Made by a program: the position numbers and the translations under genes
Assembly (NCBI GenBank): GCA_023389105.1
Contig: JAEWEY010000004.1
Span: 620,001-684,000 of the forward strand
Direction of reading: 5' to 3'
Source of the DNA: Pseudomonadota bacterium
GTDB taxonomy: Bacteria > Pseudomonadota > Alphaproteobacteria > Sphingomonadales > Sphingomonadaceae
DNA length: 64,000 bases
Notes under the pieces: generated by a model
Seen by the model: the letters and a program-made list of their open reading frames with translations, nothing else
The model's database searches: none
Told to the model about the DNA's origin: nothing
In this document: one piece after another, positions 7,468 through 16,603 of the stretch
Position numbering within the stretch: position 1 is the first letter of the stretch
Layout of the letters: every line of letters begins with the position of its first letter

Positions 7468-9456
7468 TCAGTGACCGATCGTGCGGTCGAGCAGTGCGCC
7501 AACGTGCGTCAGGAGTTCGGTACGCGCGTCGCTGTCGTCGAGTTGATGCTCGAGGTCCTTGTAGCGAAGGAACTCGACCGGCGTGCCGTTGCGCTTGAGC
7601 GCCGCTTCCATGCGCTGGCTGTGCGCAATACGAACATTTCCGTCAAGGTCGCCATGCGCCAGCAGAACTGGCACCTTGATGGCCGAGGCGTGATGGAGCG
7701 GCGAGCCGGCCTGCAGGTTCGGCCCCTTGCCGATGAAGTCCTTGGCGATGTCGGCGTTGGTGTACCCTTCCGCATCGGTGCGGAGCGCCGACAGATCGGT
7801 CACCGGCGCAATGGCAACGACCGCCTTGTACCGGTCAGGATCGGTGACCGCCGACTGCAGCGCCGCATAACCGCCATAGGACCAGCCGACGATCGCCATG
7901 CGCTTCGGATCGGCGATGCCTTTGTCGACAAGATACTTCGCGGAATCCCGAATGTCGCTCATGGCGGTCTTCCAATCACGGAAGGCGTTATCGCCCATGA
8001 AGTCGTCGCCGTAGCCCGCCGACCCCCGGTAATTAGGCTGAATGACGACGTAGCCCTGCGAAGCCAGGAATTGAGCTAGCCAGTCGAAACCCCATTCGTC
8101 GCGCGCGCTGGGGCCACCGTGTGGGAGGACAATCGCCGGCCGGTTGGTGCTGGGGCCGTCCGCGCTCATCGTCAGATAAGCGGGAATTTGCTTACCGTCC
8201 GCCGAGGGATAGGTGATCGATTTGACGGGTGCCAACACCTTGCCGTCCAGGTTCGAACGGTCAGCCATGATCGGCGACATCTTGCTGCTGGCGCGGTCGA
8301 GGAGATAATAGGTCCCCGCATCGCGGTCGGAAGCCGAGTGGATCAAGAGCTTCGTCCCGTCCCGCGAACTGCCGGCGAATTCCACCAGCGGCGTGTTCGG
8401 CAAGGCTCGGCCGAGCTTGATCGCGAGGTCGCGAAAAGTCGGGTCGGTGTAGACCGTGTGCTGGACGTCGTCCGTGTAGCGATAGCCAATCACCGGAGAT
8501 CCGCGCGTCACCCTGACGACCCCGTCGATGTCCACGCGGTCGTTCTTCGCGACCAATTGCGCAGTTCCGCTGCCATCCAGCCTCATCCGGTATAATGCAT
8601 CACGGCCGTTGAGCGCCTGCAGGAAATACAGTGAGTCACTCGGTTGATCGACTGCAACGGGATTCAATCCCTTATTGTTGACGCCATCGTAGGTGGACAG
8701 GTCGACCCATTTCTTGTCGTTGGCTCGGCGATATTGATATCTGATCCGGCCGGTCAGCTGCTGGCTGTCCCCGGCGACCTCGTAAACGCCGACCACCCGG
8801 ACATTGCCGTGTCCATCGGTCAGATACCGCCACCCATTCTGCCTTGGCTTTTCAATCGAGGTACTTTGGAGGTTCTGCAGGTCGATCCGGTCAACGCCAA
8901 GACCGCCGACCTTCTCCTGAGATTCGATAATCGAACCTGTCCGGCCACTTTGCGGCACGTATTCACGCGCCATCAGCACGGCGGCCCGCTTTTCGTCAGG
9001 CAGCCAGTCAAGGATCTCTCCATCGTTCTGATGGAGGCCCTGGTCGCGGTCGGTGGCCCGAACGCCCAGCGATTTGATGGACGCCTTCGTGGTGTCGATC
9101 GCGAACAGTCGGGAGAAGCCCACCATTTGACCGACGAGATTGGTCATCCCGCCAAATTCGCAGATCAGCATCGTGTCACTGGCGAACTCGCAACTCGTGA
9201 GCGAGGCCGGCCGGCCGTCGGACGTCGTCAACCGGGTTGTCTTGCCGGTGGCTATATCCAGCACATCCACGGCTGTTTTTGAGCCGCCGATTGCAGAAAG
9301 GTACACGACACGATCGCCGGATGGAGACAAATCCGCCGCGAAGCTGTCGGGCCGCGAACCAAAGAGTTTGGCGGCCTCCGTCAACGGCATTGGTGACGCT
9401 ACAGCGGAGCCCGCAAACGCAATTGCGGACGCCAACAACATTCCTGTGACTTTCAT
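7468..9456 (-). CDS. exported S9 family prolyl oligopeptidase-like serine peptidase
   Basis: This is probably a periplasmic dipeptidyl/acylaminoacyl-type peptidase. The 662-residue precursor starts with a signal peptide (MKVTGMLLASAIAFAGSAVAS), has an N-terminal beta-propeller-like region, and ends in an alpha/beta-hydrolase domain. That domain contains PHGGPSARDEWGF, the nucleophile in GWSYGGYAAL, an aspartate in AHGDLDGNV and the histidine in DLEHQLDD. The ATG at 9454-9456 is preferred over an upstream ATG because a strong AAGGGGG precedes it and the signal peptide begins there. The exact peptidase subfamily is uncertain. Confidence 0.85.
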   Translation of the reverse strand: MKVTGMLLASAIAFAGSAVASPMPLTEAAKLFGSRPDSFAADLSPSGDRVVYLSAIGGSKTAVDVLDIATGKTTRLTTSDGRPASLTSCEFASDTMLICEFGGMTNLVGQMVGFSRLFAIDTTKASIKSLGVRATDRDQGLHQNDGEILDWLPDEKRAAVLMAREYVPQSGRTGSIIESQEKVGGLGVDRIDLQNLQSTSIEKPRQNGWRYLTDGHGNVRVVGVYEVAGDSQQLTGRIRYQYRRANDKKWVDLSTYDGVNNKGLNPVAVDQPSDSLYFLQALNGRDALYRMRLDGSGTAQLVAKNDRVDIDGVVRVTRGSPVIGYRYTDDVQHTVYTDPTFRDLAIKLGRALPNTPLVEFAGSSRDGTKLLIHSASDRDAGTYYLLDRASSKMSPIMADRSNLDGKVLAPVKSITYPSADGKQIPAYLTMSADGPSTNRPAIVLPHGGPSARDEWGFDWLAQFLASQGYVVIQPNYRGSAGYGDDFMGDNAFRDWKTAMSDIRDSAKYLVDKGIADPKRMAIVGWSYGGYAALQSAVTDPDRYKAVVAIAPVTDLSALRTDAEGYTNADIAKDFIGKGPNLQAGSPLHHASAIKVPVLLAHGDLDGNVRIAHSQRMEAALKRNGTPVEFLRYKDLEHQLDDSDARTELLTHVGALLDRTIGH

Positions 9457-9554
9457 GAGCCCCCTTCCCTCGGCACCCCAATCATGCATTCCGTTCAAAG
9501 ACTTGCAAGATTCTAAATTTGGCGTTGGCGTGGGACACTGTTAGCGGCGCGGCG

Positions 9555-10529
9555 ATGACAACTCCTCCCCTTCCGGAATGGGCGCCGCACCAAGCGGTAT
9601 GGATCGGCTTTCCCAGCGACCCCGAGCTCTGGCTGGGAGACCTCAAGCCGGCGGAACGCGAAGTCGCGGCCTTCGCCGAAGCAATCCACGCCAATGGCGC
9701 TGGCGAGCAGGTCTGGCTTGTCGCCGCGAATGAGGGCGCAGCCGAGAATGCGCGGCGCCTGGCGCCGTTTGCCGAGGTGATCATGGAGCCGTTTGGCGAT
9801 ATCTGGCTCCGCGACACCGGATCAATCGTTGTGGGCTCCGGGGTAAGCCGCCGGGCTCAAGGCTTCGCCTTCAACGGTTGGGGCGGAAAGTACGACTTGG
9901 AGGGAGATCAGGATATCGGAGAGCGGCTGGCGGTTCGAGCATCGCTGCCGTCCGCCAAAGCCGATTGGATCCTCGAAGGCGGGGCGATCGATGGCGACGG
10001 TTCAGGCACGGTGATCACTACCGAGCAATGCGTGCTCAATCCGAACCGGAATCAACTAGGCCGCGAGGAAACCGAAGAGCGTTTCAGAAATGACTTGGGG
10101 TTTGAACGCGTCGTCTGGCTCGGATCGGGATTAATGAACGACCACACCGACGGCCACGTCGACAATCTCGCCCGCTTTGTAGCTCCGGGGCGCGTAGCCA
10201 TTCCGACGGCGGCCAAGGATGATCCGAACGAAGCGGTGTACAAGGATGCGGCCCGCCGTCTTGCTGAAGCGCGGCTCGACATCGTGACCCTGCCCTCCCC
10301 CGGCCGGATCTTGGATGATGAGGGTGAGATCATTCCGGCGAGCTACATGAACTTTTACATCGGCAATGCCGCGGTGGTGGTCCCGCAATATGGCGCGCCG
10401 AACGACCGCAATGCCGTCGACGTCGTTCAGGCTCTGTTTCCGGACCGCGTTGCAATCGGCCTGCGCGCCGACCACATCCTGACCGGAGGCGGCAGCTTCC
10501 ACTGTATCTCCCAGCAGGTTCCCGCATGA
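9555..10529 (+). CDS. aguA: agmatine deiminase
   Basis: AguA hydrolyses agmatine to N-carbamoylputrescine, part of the arginine-decarboxylase route to putrescine. The 324 residues show the guanidine-group-modifying fold: PEWAPHQAVWIGFPS, FGDIWLRDTG, NDHTDGHVDN with the catalytic histidine, and GGGSFHCISQQ with the nucleophilic cysteine. The ATG at 9555 fits the family start. The gene overlaps aguB by four bases, so both enzymes are made together. Confidence 0.93.
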   Translation: MTTPPLPEWAPHQAVWIGFPSDPELWLGDLKPAEREVAAFAEAIHANGAGEQVWLVAANEGAAENARRLAPFAEVIMEPFGDIWLRDTGSIVVGSGVSRRAQGFAFNGWGGKYDLEGDQDIGERLAVRASLPSAKADWILEGGAIDGDGSGTVITTEQCVLNPNRNQLGREETEERFRNDLGFERVVWLGSGLMNDHTDGHVDNLARFVAPGRVAIPTAAKDDPNEAVYKDAARRLAEARLDIVTLPSPGRILDDEGEIIPASYMNFYIGNAAVVVPQYGAPNDRNAVDVVQALFPDRVAIGLRADHILTGGGSFHCISQQVPA

Positions 10530-11377
10530 CCAAGCTCAAACTCGCTGCGCTGCAGCTCGCATTCACCGACGACACCGCCGCGAACATTCGGGCGGTGGGC
10601 GAACTGGTGCGCGAAGCGGCGGGCAAGGGCGCACAGGTCGTGCTCCCGCCAGAGCTTTTCGAAGGTCCCTATTTCTGCCGGGTCGAGGACGAGAGCCTCT
10701 TCGCGACCGCCCTACCGACCGCGGAGCACCCGAGCGTTCTGGCGATGCAGAAGTTGGCCGAAGAACTGAAAATCTGGATCCCGACCAGCTTCTTCGAGCT
10801 GGACGGGCCGCACCATTACAACAGCCTCGCAATGATCGGCCCCGACGGAACGGTCGCCGGCGTTTATCGCAAGAGCCATATCCCCGACGGGCCTGGCTAT
10901 GAGGAGAAGTTCTATTTCCGCCCCGGCAATACTGGGTTCAAGGTCTGGAAAGGGCCCGACAAGTCGACCCTGGGCGTCGGCGTCTGTTGGGACCAATGGT
11001 ACCCGGAGACCGCACGCGCGATGATGCTGATGGGCGCTGATATCCTCTTCTACCCGACCGCGATCGGCACCGAGCCGCACGACCCCGATCTCGATACATC
11101 GCGCCTGTGGCGCCGCGCGATGGTCGGTCACGCGGTCAGCAACGTCGTCCCTGTCGTTGCCGCGAACCGCATCGGCACTGAACATGGGCAGCGCTTCTAC
11201 GGCCACAGCTTCATCTGCGACGAACGCGGCGACATGCTTGCGGAGTTCGGCGCCCAAGAGACAGGGGTGTTGGTCGCCGAGTTAGACCTCGCGCAGGCCA
11301 AGAAGCATCGCGCCGCCTTCGGCTTCTTCCGCGACCGCCGGCCGGAACTTTACGGGCGCCTCGTCCAGGACGTCTGA
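10526..11377 (+). CDS. aguB: N-carbamoylputrescine amidase
   Basis: AguB hydrolyses N-carbamoylputrescine to putrescine, carbon dioxide and ammonia. The 283-residue nitrilase-superfamily protein has the Glu-Lys-Cys triad: glutamate in LPPELFEGPYFC, lysine in YRKSHIPDGPGY, and cysteine in GVCWDQWYPE. The substrate-typical FYFRPGN follows the lysine. The ATG at 10526 overlaps the aguA stop. Together with aguA it forms a complete two-step operon. Confidence 0.94.
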   Translation: MTKLKLAALQLAFTDDTAANIRAVGELVREAAGKGAQVVLPPELFEGPYFCRVEDESLFATALPTAEHPSVLAMQKLAEELKIWIPTSFFELDGPHHYNSLAMIGPDGTVAGVYRKSHIPDGPGYEEKFYFRPGNTGFKVWKGPDKSTLGVGVCWDQWYPETARAMMLMGADILFYPTAIGTEPHDPDLDTSRLWRRAMVGHAVSNVVPVVAANRIGTEHGQRFYGHSFICDERGDMLAEFGAQETGVLVAELDLAQAKKHRAAFGFFRDRRPELYGRLVQDV

Positions 11378-11378
11378 A

Positions 11379-11873
11379 CTACAGGTTCAGCCGATAATAG
11401 ATGCTGTCGCACAGCTCGTCGCCGATCTGCCAGGTGCCGGTTGCGCGGCCGGTCTCTTCGAAACCGTGGCGAGTGAGCAAGCGAATGGATGGTTCGTTTC
11501 GCGGATCGACGTCCGCCGTTAGCTCGGTCCCGCCGGCGCCCCGGCGATGGTTGATGAAGGCAACGAGCGCCTCGCTGGCATAACCCTGTCCCCACTGTGC
11601 CGGATCGATCAGGAATCCGAATTCCGGCAACCGCCACGCACCAAACTTCCCGATCAATCGCCCGCCCAGGGTGACGATGAAATCGTCGCTGAGCTCGGGC
11701 GGGGCTTCTACCATGGATGCCATCCACTCCTCCGTCTCCGCGAGCGCTTGGTGCGGCGGGCTCGACCAGTAGCGCATTGCGACGGGGTTGCTCATGATCC
11801 GGTGCATTGCCTTGGCGTCTTCGTAGCGCGCACGACGCAGCACCAGCCGTTCGGTGCGAAGCTCCTCACTCAC
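11379..11873 (-). CDS. GNAT family N-acetyltransferase (RimJ/RimL-like)
   Basis: This acetyl-CoA-dependent acyltransferase has no assignable substrate. The 164 residues begin with the RimJ/RimL-type ELRTERLVLRRARYEDA. They contain the acetyl-CoA loop region QWGQGYASEALVAF and end with NEPSIRLLTRHGFEETG. The start is taken as GTG at 11871-11873, which overlaps the end of the uracil-DNA glycosylase gene. The frame is open further upstream but lacks similarity there. It is convergent with aguB and one base apart from it. Confidence 0.85.
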   Translation of the reverse strand: MSEELRTERLVLRRARYEDAKAMHRIMSNPVAMRYWSSPPHQALAETEEWMASMVEAPPELSDDFIVTLGGRLIGKFGAWRLPEFGFLIDPAQWGQGYASEALVAFINHRRGAGGTELTADVDPRNEPSIRLLTRHGFEETGRATGTWQIGDELCDSIYYRLNL

Positions 11874-12537
11874 CGCGACCGGCCATCGCCTGCGCAAAAA
11901 CGGCCTCGAACATGGGTCCGTCCAGGCGGTTCGTATTCTGATTGTAGCGGCTGCAATGATAGCTATCGAACAACCGCAATCCTCCAGGCAGTTCATGCTC
12001 GGCACCGTGCGCGAACTTGGCGCGCGATAAGGGTAGACCGAAGGTTCGGCACAAGCTGTCGTGCGCGACCTTCCCGAGCGCAATCAGCGTGGTGAGGTTC
12101 GGCAGACTTCGCAGCGCCTCCGTCAGAAACGGACGGCAATTGGTCTCTTCGACAGGCAGAGTCTTGTTCTGCGGAGGCAGGCATTTGACTGCATTGACGA
12201 TGATCGCCCCCTCTAGCAGCAGCCCATCATCCGGAGCCGCCCCGTAGAGACCCTGGGCCAACCCAAATTTCGAGAGCGTGGCGTAAAGCAGCTCACCCGC
12301 GAAATCCCCGGTGAAGGGCCGGCCGGTACGATTGGCCCCATGCTTGCCCGGCGCCAGTCCAACGATCGCCAGCCAGGCCGCTGGATCGCCGAACGCCGGC
12401 ACCGGCGCATTCCACCAGTCGGGGTGTTCGGCACGGCATTCCTGGCGAAAATGGACAAGTCGCGGGCACAGCGGGCAATCGCGCGGTGCTTCAGCGCGCG
12501 GCAGTGGCGACAAATCGGCAGGGCTGGCGAACGGCAT
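11866..12537 (-). CDS. family 5 (UDGb-type) uracil-DNA glycosylase
   Basis: This enzyme removes uracil, and probably other deaminated bases, from DNA. The 223 residues start with a CPLC pair near residue 21, typical of the iron-sulfur cluster of thermostable-type UDGs. They contain GLAPGKHGANRTGRPFTGD, the family-5 signature in which the usual catalytic acid is replaced by alanine or glycine. NAVKCLPP and SYHCSRYNQNT follow. It overlaps the GNAT gene by eight bases. The family-5 assignment rests on the GxHGANRTGRPFTGD motif. Confidence 0.88.
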   Translation of the reverse strand: MPFASPADLSPLPRAEAPRDCPLCPRLVHFRQECRAEHPDWWNAPVPAFGDPAAWLAIVGLAPGKHGANRTGRPFTGDFAGELLYATLSKFGLAQGLYGAAPDDGLLLEGAIIVNAVKCLPPQNKTLPVEETNCRPFLTEALRSLPNLTTLIALGKVAHDSLCRTFGLPLSRAKFAHGAEHELPGGLRLFDSYHCSRYNQNTNRLDGPMFEAVFAQAMAGRGE

Positions 12538-12554
12538 CAGCCTGACCTAGGCGA

Positions 12555-13052
12555 GTGCGCGTGCCGCATGCAACGCACCTCTATGCCATCGCGATCGGTT
12601 CCAATCGCCCGCATGGACGCTTCGGCCGCCCGACTGGCGTCGTCGAAGCGGCAATTGCCAGGCTCGACCGCGACTTTGACCTATTCGACGCGTCTCCGAT
12701 CGTGCTCAACGCGGCGCACGGAGGCGCCGGGCGCGACTTCGCCAACGCGGTTGCATTGGTCGAAAGCGATCTGGCGCCGCGAGCAATGCTCACGGCCCTC
12801 AAACAGATCGAGCGCAGCTTCGGACGGCGCTCGGGCCGTCGCTGGGGCGCGCGCGTGCTCGACCTCGACCTGGCGCTGTGGAGCGGCGGTCGTCACCGTG
12901 ATCGACGCCTTCAAATTCCGCATTCTTCGCTCGCTAGCCGCGAGTTCGTGCTCGGCCCCTTGGCGGCAATTGCGCCCGGCTGGCGGGTGCAGGGATCGAC
13001 GACCGTGCGCCATCTCGTCCATCGCCTTGCCCGCCGCGCCCCACGCAGCTAA
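12555..13052 (+). CDS. folK: 2-amino-4-hydroxy-6-hydroxymethyldihydropteridine diphosphokinase
   Basis: HPPK pyrophosphorylates 6-hydroxymethyl-dihydropterin for folate synthesis, one step before DHPS, which is encoded separately at about 38.3 kb. The 165 residues contain YAIAIGSNRPHG, RDFANAVALV, the RRWGARVLDLDLALW signature and IPHSSLASREFVLGPL. The start is a GTG, either at 12555 or at 12561; ATG is not available in frame. Its end lies 16 bases before the tRNA-Lys gene. Confidence 0.9.
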   Translation: MRVPHATHLYAIAIGSNRPHGRFGRPTGVVEAAIARLDRDFDLFDASPIVLNAAHGGAGRDFANAVALVESDLAPRAMLTALKQIERSFGRRSGRRWGARVLDLDLALWSGGRHRDRRLQIPHSSLASREFVLGPLAAIAPGWRVQGSTTVRHLVHRLARRAPRS

Positions 13053-13068
13053 CGGAGCCGGGCTGGTC

Positions 13069-13144
13069 GGGCCCTTAGCTCAGTCGGTAGAGCAACTGAC
13101 TTTTAATCAGTAGGTCGCTGGTTCGAATCCAGCAGGGCTCACCA
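13069..13144 (+). tRNA. tRNA-Lys (anticodon TTT)
   Basis: The 76-base cloverleaf has an acceptor stem GGGCCCT paired with AGGGCTC, allowing one G-T pair. It has a D-arm with AGCTCAGTCGGTAGAGC, an anticodon stem CTGA/TCAG with loop CTTTTAA (anticodon TTT), and a T-arm with GGTTCGAATCC. The 3' CCA is encoded in the genome. It sits between folK and hisN. Confidence 0.98.
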
Positions 13145-13173
13145 GCTTGGAATTGGATGCGAACATCCCGCCA

Positions 13174-13956
13174 ATGACGACGGATAAAGAGTTGGCGGCC
13201 TTCGCTATCGAGCTTGCAATGGCGGCTCGGCACGAAACCCTGCGGCTGTCTCAAACCAACCGTAAAGCCTCCAACAAGGCGTCGGATGGTCTCTATGATC
13301 CGGTGACCGACGCCGACCGCGCGTCCGAGACCATTATCCGCGAAATGATTTCTCGCCGCTTTCCGGGTCATGCCATTGGGGGAGAAGAGTTCCCGGATGC
13401 GCCTGGTCAGGGACAATTTCGCTGGAGCATCGATCCGATCGACGGGACGCGATCCTATATTTGCGGCTTGCCGACATGGACCACGTTAATCGGCCTTTTG
13501 GAAAGCGATGTTCCAGTGCTGGGGTTGATCGATGCGCCATGCCTCGATGAAATCTACATCGCCGACACGGACGCGGCGGCGCTGATCCGGAGTGGCGAAC
13601 GTCGCCCGATTTTCACGAGCGGATGCAAGAATGTGCATGAAGCTAGGTTCTCGACAACCGACCCTTATCTGTTCGGATCGTCGGCGAGCAGGCTAGAACG
13701 GCTGCTTGGCGCCGTTCGCGTCACGCGCTTTGGGCACGATGCTTACGCTTACGCCAGCCTCGCCGCGGGGAATATAGATTTGGTGGTCGAATGCGGCCTG
13801 AAGCCACACGATTACAACGCGCTGATCCCCGTCGTGCGGGCGGCAAACGGCCATTTTGGCGATTGGTCGGGCGGTGATGATTTCAGCAGCGGCAATGTAA
13901 TCGCGGCGGCGTCACGAGAACTTTATGAAGCGGCGGTCGAAGTGCTTGCCGAATGA
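13174..13956 (+). CDS. hisN: histidinol-phosphatase of the inositol monophosphatase family
   Basis: HisN dephosphorylates L-histidinol phosphate. The 260-residue IMPase-fold protein has DPVTDADRASE, GGEEF and DPIDGTRSY as metal and phosphate ligands, and a C-terminal region with ECGLKPHDYNALIP in place of the usual WD motif. The assignment to histidine synthesis is supported by position: it faces the complete his operon, which otherwise lacks this activity. The ATG at 13174 fits the family better than a TTG nine codons upstream. Its 3' end overlaps hisIE by 34 bases. Confidence 0.88.
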   Translation: MTTDKELAAFAIELAMAARHETLRLSQTNRKASNKASDGLYDPVTDADRASETIIREMISRRFPGHAIGGEEFPDAPGQGQFRWSIDPIDGTRSYICGLPTWTTLIGLLESDVPVLGLIDAPCLDEIYIADTDAAALIRSGERRPIFTSGCKNVHEARFSTTDPYLFGSSASRLERLLGAVRVTRFGHDAYAYASLAAGNIDLVVECGLKPHDYNALIPVVRAANGHFGDWSGGDDFSSGNVIAAASRELYEAAVEVLAE

Positions 13957-14579
13957 CGCGTCTGCAGGACGGCGACAACATCACTCCAGGTAAGTTCAAG
14001 CGATTCCATCAAGACCGCTACGTGATAGAGAAGATCGGCGAGCTCCTCGGTACAGTCGGACGCTGAGCGCGACACGGCGGCGAGCGCCACCTCCAAGCCC
14101 TCTTCACCGACCTTTTGGGCGATGCGGCCACGCCCCGCCTCAAGCAGCGACCGTGTATAGCTTGCCTGACCACCCGATACCGCCCGCTTGTGAACGATGG
14201 TTGATAGCTCGCCGAGCCGAGCCAGGTCCGGCATCGCCCGGTCCCCGAAACAGCTCGCGCTGCCAAGGTGGCACGTCGGCCCCTCGGGCGTTACCAGCAC
14301 GAGCAGCGCATCCGCGTCACAATCGAAGAATATCTCCTCGGTGTGCAGGCGATTTCCGCTGGCCTCGCCCTTGACCCACAGACGCTCCTTGGAACGGCTG
14401 AAGAATGTGGCCAGACCGCTATTCAGCGTCGCCGTCAGTGCCTCTTGGTTCATGTAGCCAAGCATCAGCACGCGACCCGAGGCACGATCCTGCACGATGG
14501 CCGGGAGCATGCCCCCCATCTTCTCCCAATCCAGGCCGGCAACATCGTCCGCGCTCAGCGGCGCATTTCGATCCCGCAT
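13923..14579 (-). CDS. hisIE: bifunctional phosphoribosyl-AMP cyclohydrolase/phosphoribosyl-ATP diphosphatase HisIE
   Basis: HisIE performs steps two and three of histidine synthesis. The N-terminal half carries the HisI motifs (VLMLGYMNQEAL, SRSKERLWVKGEASGN, a zinc-binding DCDADALLVLV...PTCHLG segment). The C-terminal half is the HisE MazG-like diphosphatase (YTRSLLEAGRGRIAQKVGEEG, EELADLLYH). The protein has 218 residues. It is the last gene of the his operon and overlaps the hisF stop by 25 bases. Separate hisI and hisE genes are common in alphaproteobacteria, so the fused form is of some note. Confidence 0.94.
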   Translation of the reverse strand: MRDRNAPLSADDVAGLDWEKMGGMLPAIVQDRASGRVLMLGYMNQEALTATLNSGLATFFSRSKERLWVKGEASGNRLHTEEIFFDCDADALLVLVTPEGPTCHLGSASCFGDRAMPDLARLGELSTIVHKRAVSGGQASYTRSLLEAGRGRIAQKVGEEGLEVALAAVSRSASDCTEELADLLYHVAVLMESLELTWSDVVAVLQTRHSASTSTAAS

Positions 14580-15322
14580 GCGGAAAGAAACTCCTTCAAC
14601 TCAGGGATGGCGATGATGCGATCGTGAAACACAGTAGCGGCAAGCGCACCGCTCACGCCTGCTTCGACGAACGCATCAAGAAAGTGGTGGGGAGTGCCCG
14701 CCCCGCCGGACGCGATCACCGGGACCTCGACAGCATTTACGACCGCGCGGGTGTGCTCGATGTCGTAGCCCGTCCTGACTCCGTCGCGGCGCATGCAATT
14801 GATGACAACCTCGCCAGCGCCGCGGTCGCATGCCTCGCGAACCCAATCGAGCGTACGGCGGCCCGCGTCGATAGTCCGGCTTGGATCACCCGTATATTGT
14901 TTGACGAAATAGTCGTCCTGCACGGCAAAACTGTCGACACCAAGCACCACGCACTGGTTGCCGAAATCGCGTGCGAGCTCATCGATCAATTCCGGCCGCT
15001 CCAGGGCAGGAGAATTGAGAGATATCTTGTCGGTACCCACATCGAGACAGGCTGCCGCCTGGTCGCGAGTGCGCAGTCCGCCAGCCACCGTGAATGGAAT
15101 GTCGATATGACGCGCCACCTGCCGCACCCAATCGAGAGCAATGCCCCTGCCCTCGGCACTGGCGGTGATGTCGTAGAACACCAGTTCGTCCGCGCCCTCG
15201 TCCCGGTACCGCTTTGCCTGCTCGACGATGTCACCAGCATCGCGGTGATCCCGGAATTGCACGCCCTTCACGACGCGGCCGTCCCTCACGTCCAGACACG
15301 GGATAATCCTACGGGCGGGCAA
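14555..15322 (-). CDS. hisF: imidazole glycerol phosphate synthase cyclase subunit HisF
   Basis: HisF, with HisH, closes the imidazole ring and releases AICAR. The 255-residue (beta/alpha)8 barrel opens RRIIPCLDVRDGRVVKG, with catalytic Asp in CLDV. The second catalytic Asp is in GVDS or the VPVIASGGAG-side region. The likely start is TTG at 15320-15322, overlapping the hisA stop by 14 bases. The open frame upstream lies inside hisA. Confidence 0.95.
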   Translation of the reverse strand: MPARRIIPCLDVRDGRVVKGVQFRDHRDAGDIVEQAKRYRDEGADELVFYDITASAEGRGIALDWVRQVARHIDIPFTVAGGLRTRDQAAACLDVGTDKISLNSPALERPELIDELARDFGNQCVVLGVDSFAVQDDYFVKQYTGDPSRTIDAGRRTLDWVREACDRGAGEVVINCMRRDGVRTGYDIEHTRAVVNAVEVPVIASGGAGTPHHFLDAFVEAGVSGALAATVFHDRIIAIPELKEFLSACGIEMRR

Positions 15323-16028
15323 CGGACAGTGCCTCTTCCAGCCGAATCTTACCTTCCCACAGCGCTTTGCCGACGATGACGCCGTCGGTGCGTAATCGCT
15401 GGAGGTCCTCAACGGCGGACACCCCGCCCGATGCCTGGATGGCGAGATGCGGAAGACGGTCGACCGCCTCGTCGAGGAGGCTGATATTTGGCCCCTCGAG
15501 CATACCGTCTCGCCCGATGTCGGTGATCAGCACGTGCCGTAGTCGCGGAAACCGATCGGCCAATTCCCAAAGCGTAAGATCGCTGCCTTCGGTCCATCCG
15601 CCCACTGCGACCATGGGTCGTCCGTCGATCATCCTCACGTCCATCGACAAGGTGATGCGATCCGCCCCAAAACGCTCGAGCCATTCGCTCACCAGTTGTG
15701 GCTGCTCGGCGGCAAGACTGCCGATCACCACCCGCGCCACGCCGGCGTTCAGCATCCCTTCGATCTGTCCGGTTGTCCGGAAGCCCCCGCCGACCTGCAA
15801 CTGCAAATCGGTGGATCGGGCAAGGGTCCGGATCAGCGCGTGCTGTACCGGAGCCTTCGCGCGGGCACCGTCAAGATCGACGATATGTGCCCATTCTGCG
15901 CCGGCGCCGCTAAAGGCCTCAAGCGCCACTGCCGGGTCGGTGTCGTAAGCAGTTTTGTCCTCAAAACGGCCCTGCTTGAGACGCACTGCCTCACCGCCCA
16001 TCAAGTCCATGGCCGGATAGACGATCAT
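15309..16028 (-). CDS. hisA: phosphoribosylformimino-5-aminoimidazole carboxamide ribotide isomerase HisA
   Basis: HisA isomerises ProFAR to PRFAR. The 239-residue barrel begins MIVYPAMDLMGGEAVRLKQG, with the catalytic Asp in AMDL. It has the QVGGGFRT and VLITDIGRDGMLEGPN motifs, the latter with the second Asp. The ATG at 16026-16028 overlaps the hisH stop. The standard HisA length argues against the longer upstream frame. Confidence 0.95.
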   Translation of the reverse strand: MIVYPAMDLMGGEAVRLKQGRFEDKTAYDTDPAVALEAFSGAGAEWAHIVDLDGARAKAPVQHALIRTLARSTDLQLQVGGGFRTTGQIEGMLNAGVARVVIGSLAAEQPQLVSEWLERFGADRITLSMDVRMIDGRPMVAVGGWTEGSDLTLWELADRFPRLRHVLITDIGRDGMLEGPNISLLDEAVDRLPHLAIQASGGVSAVEDLQRLRTDGVIVGKALWEGKIRLEEALSVARP

Positions 16029-16603
16029 GCGAGAAAGGCTTCGAGAAAGCGCACGCCGGCGGCTCCCGAGCGTTCGGGATGAAACTGGGCACCCGTCCAA
16101 TTATCCTTGCGAACTACAGCAGCGATGTCGCGCCCGTGGTTCGCCGTCGCTACCGTCGCGGCATTCACATCGCAGGCATAGCTGTGCGCAAAGTAGAAAT
16201 AGTCGCCGTCGCCGACACCAACATCGGGCGTCGTGGCGGCCAGCCGCGTCCAACCCATGTGCGGCACAGGAAAACCGGGCGCCGACGTCAGCTTGCGAAC
16301 CCTACCCTCGATGAGGCCAAGACAGACGGTGTCCGCCTCGTCGCTGGCTTCGAACAGCAATTGCATACCGAGACAAACGCCAAGCGCTGGCTGGCGCAAG
16401 TAGATCAGCGTCTGGCGCAGTCCGAGGGCCTCGATGCGTTTCATCGCAAATCCGGCGGCCCCGACGCCGGGTAGGACGACACGATCAGCGCCCGCGATGG
16501 TCTCGGCATCGGCCGTCAGTGTCGGTTGCAGCCCGAGGCGTTCGAACGCGAGGCTGACCGAGCCGACGTTGCCGCAGCCAAGTTCGACAATGGCGAGCTT
16601 CAC
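16025..16603 (-). CDS. hisH: imidazole glycerol phosphate synthase glutaminase subunit HisH
   Basis: HisH supplies ammonia from glutamine to HisF. The 192 residues are a class I glutamine amidotransferase: LPGVGAAGFAM, the nucleophile in GVCLGMQLLFE, and the His-Glu pair in QFHPERSG. The oxyanion-side segment is PHMGWTRL. It overlaps the hisCB stop and the hisA start by four bases each. Confidence 0.95.
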   Translation of the reverse strand: MKLAIVELGCGNVGSVSLAFERLGLQPTLTADAETIAGADRVVLPGVGAAGFAMKRIEALGLRQTLIYLRQPALGVCLGMQLLFEASDEADTVCLGLIEGRVRKLTSAPGFPVPHMGWTRLAATTPDVGVGDGDYFYFAHSYACDVNAATVATANHGRDIAAVVRKDNWTGAQFHPERSGAAGVRFLEAFLA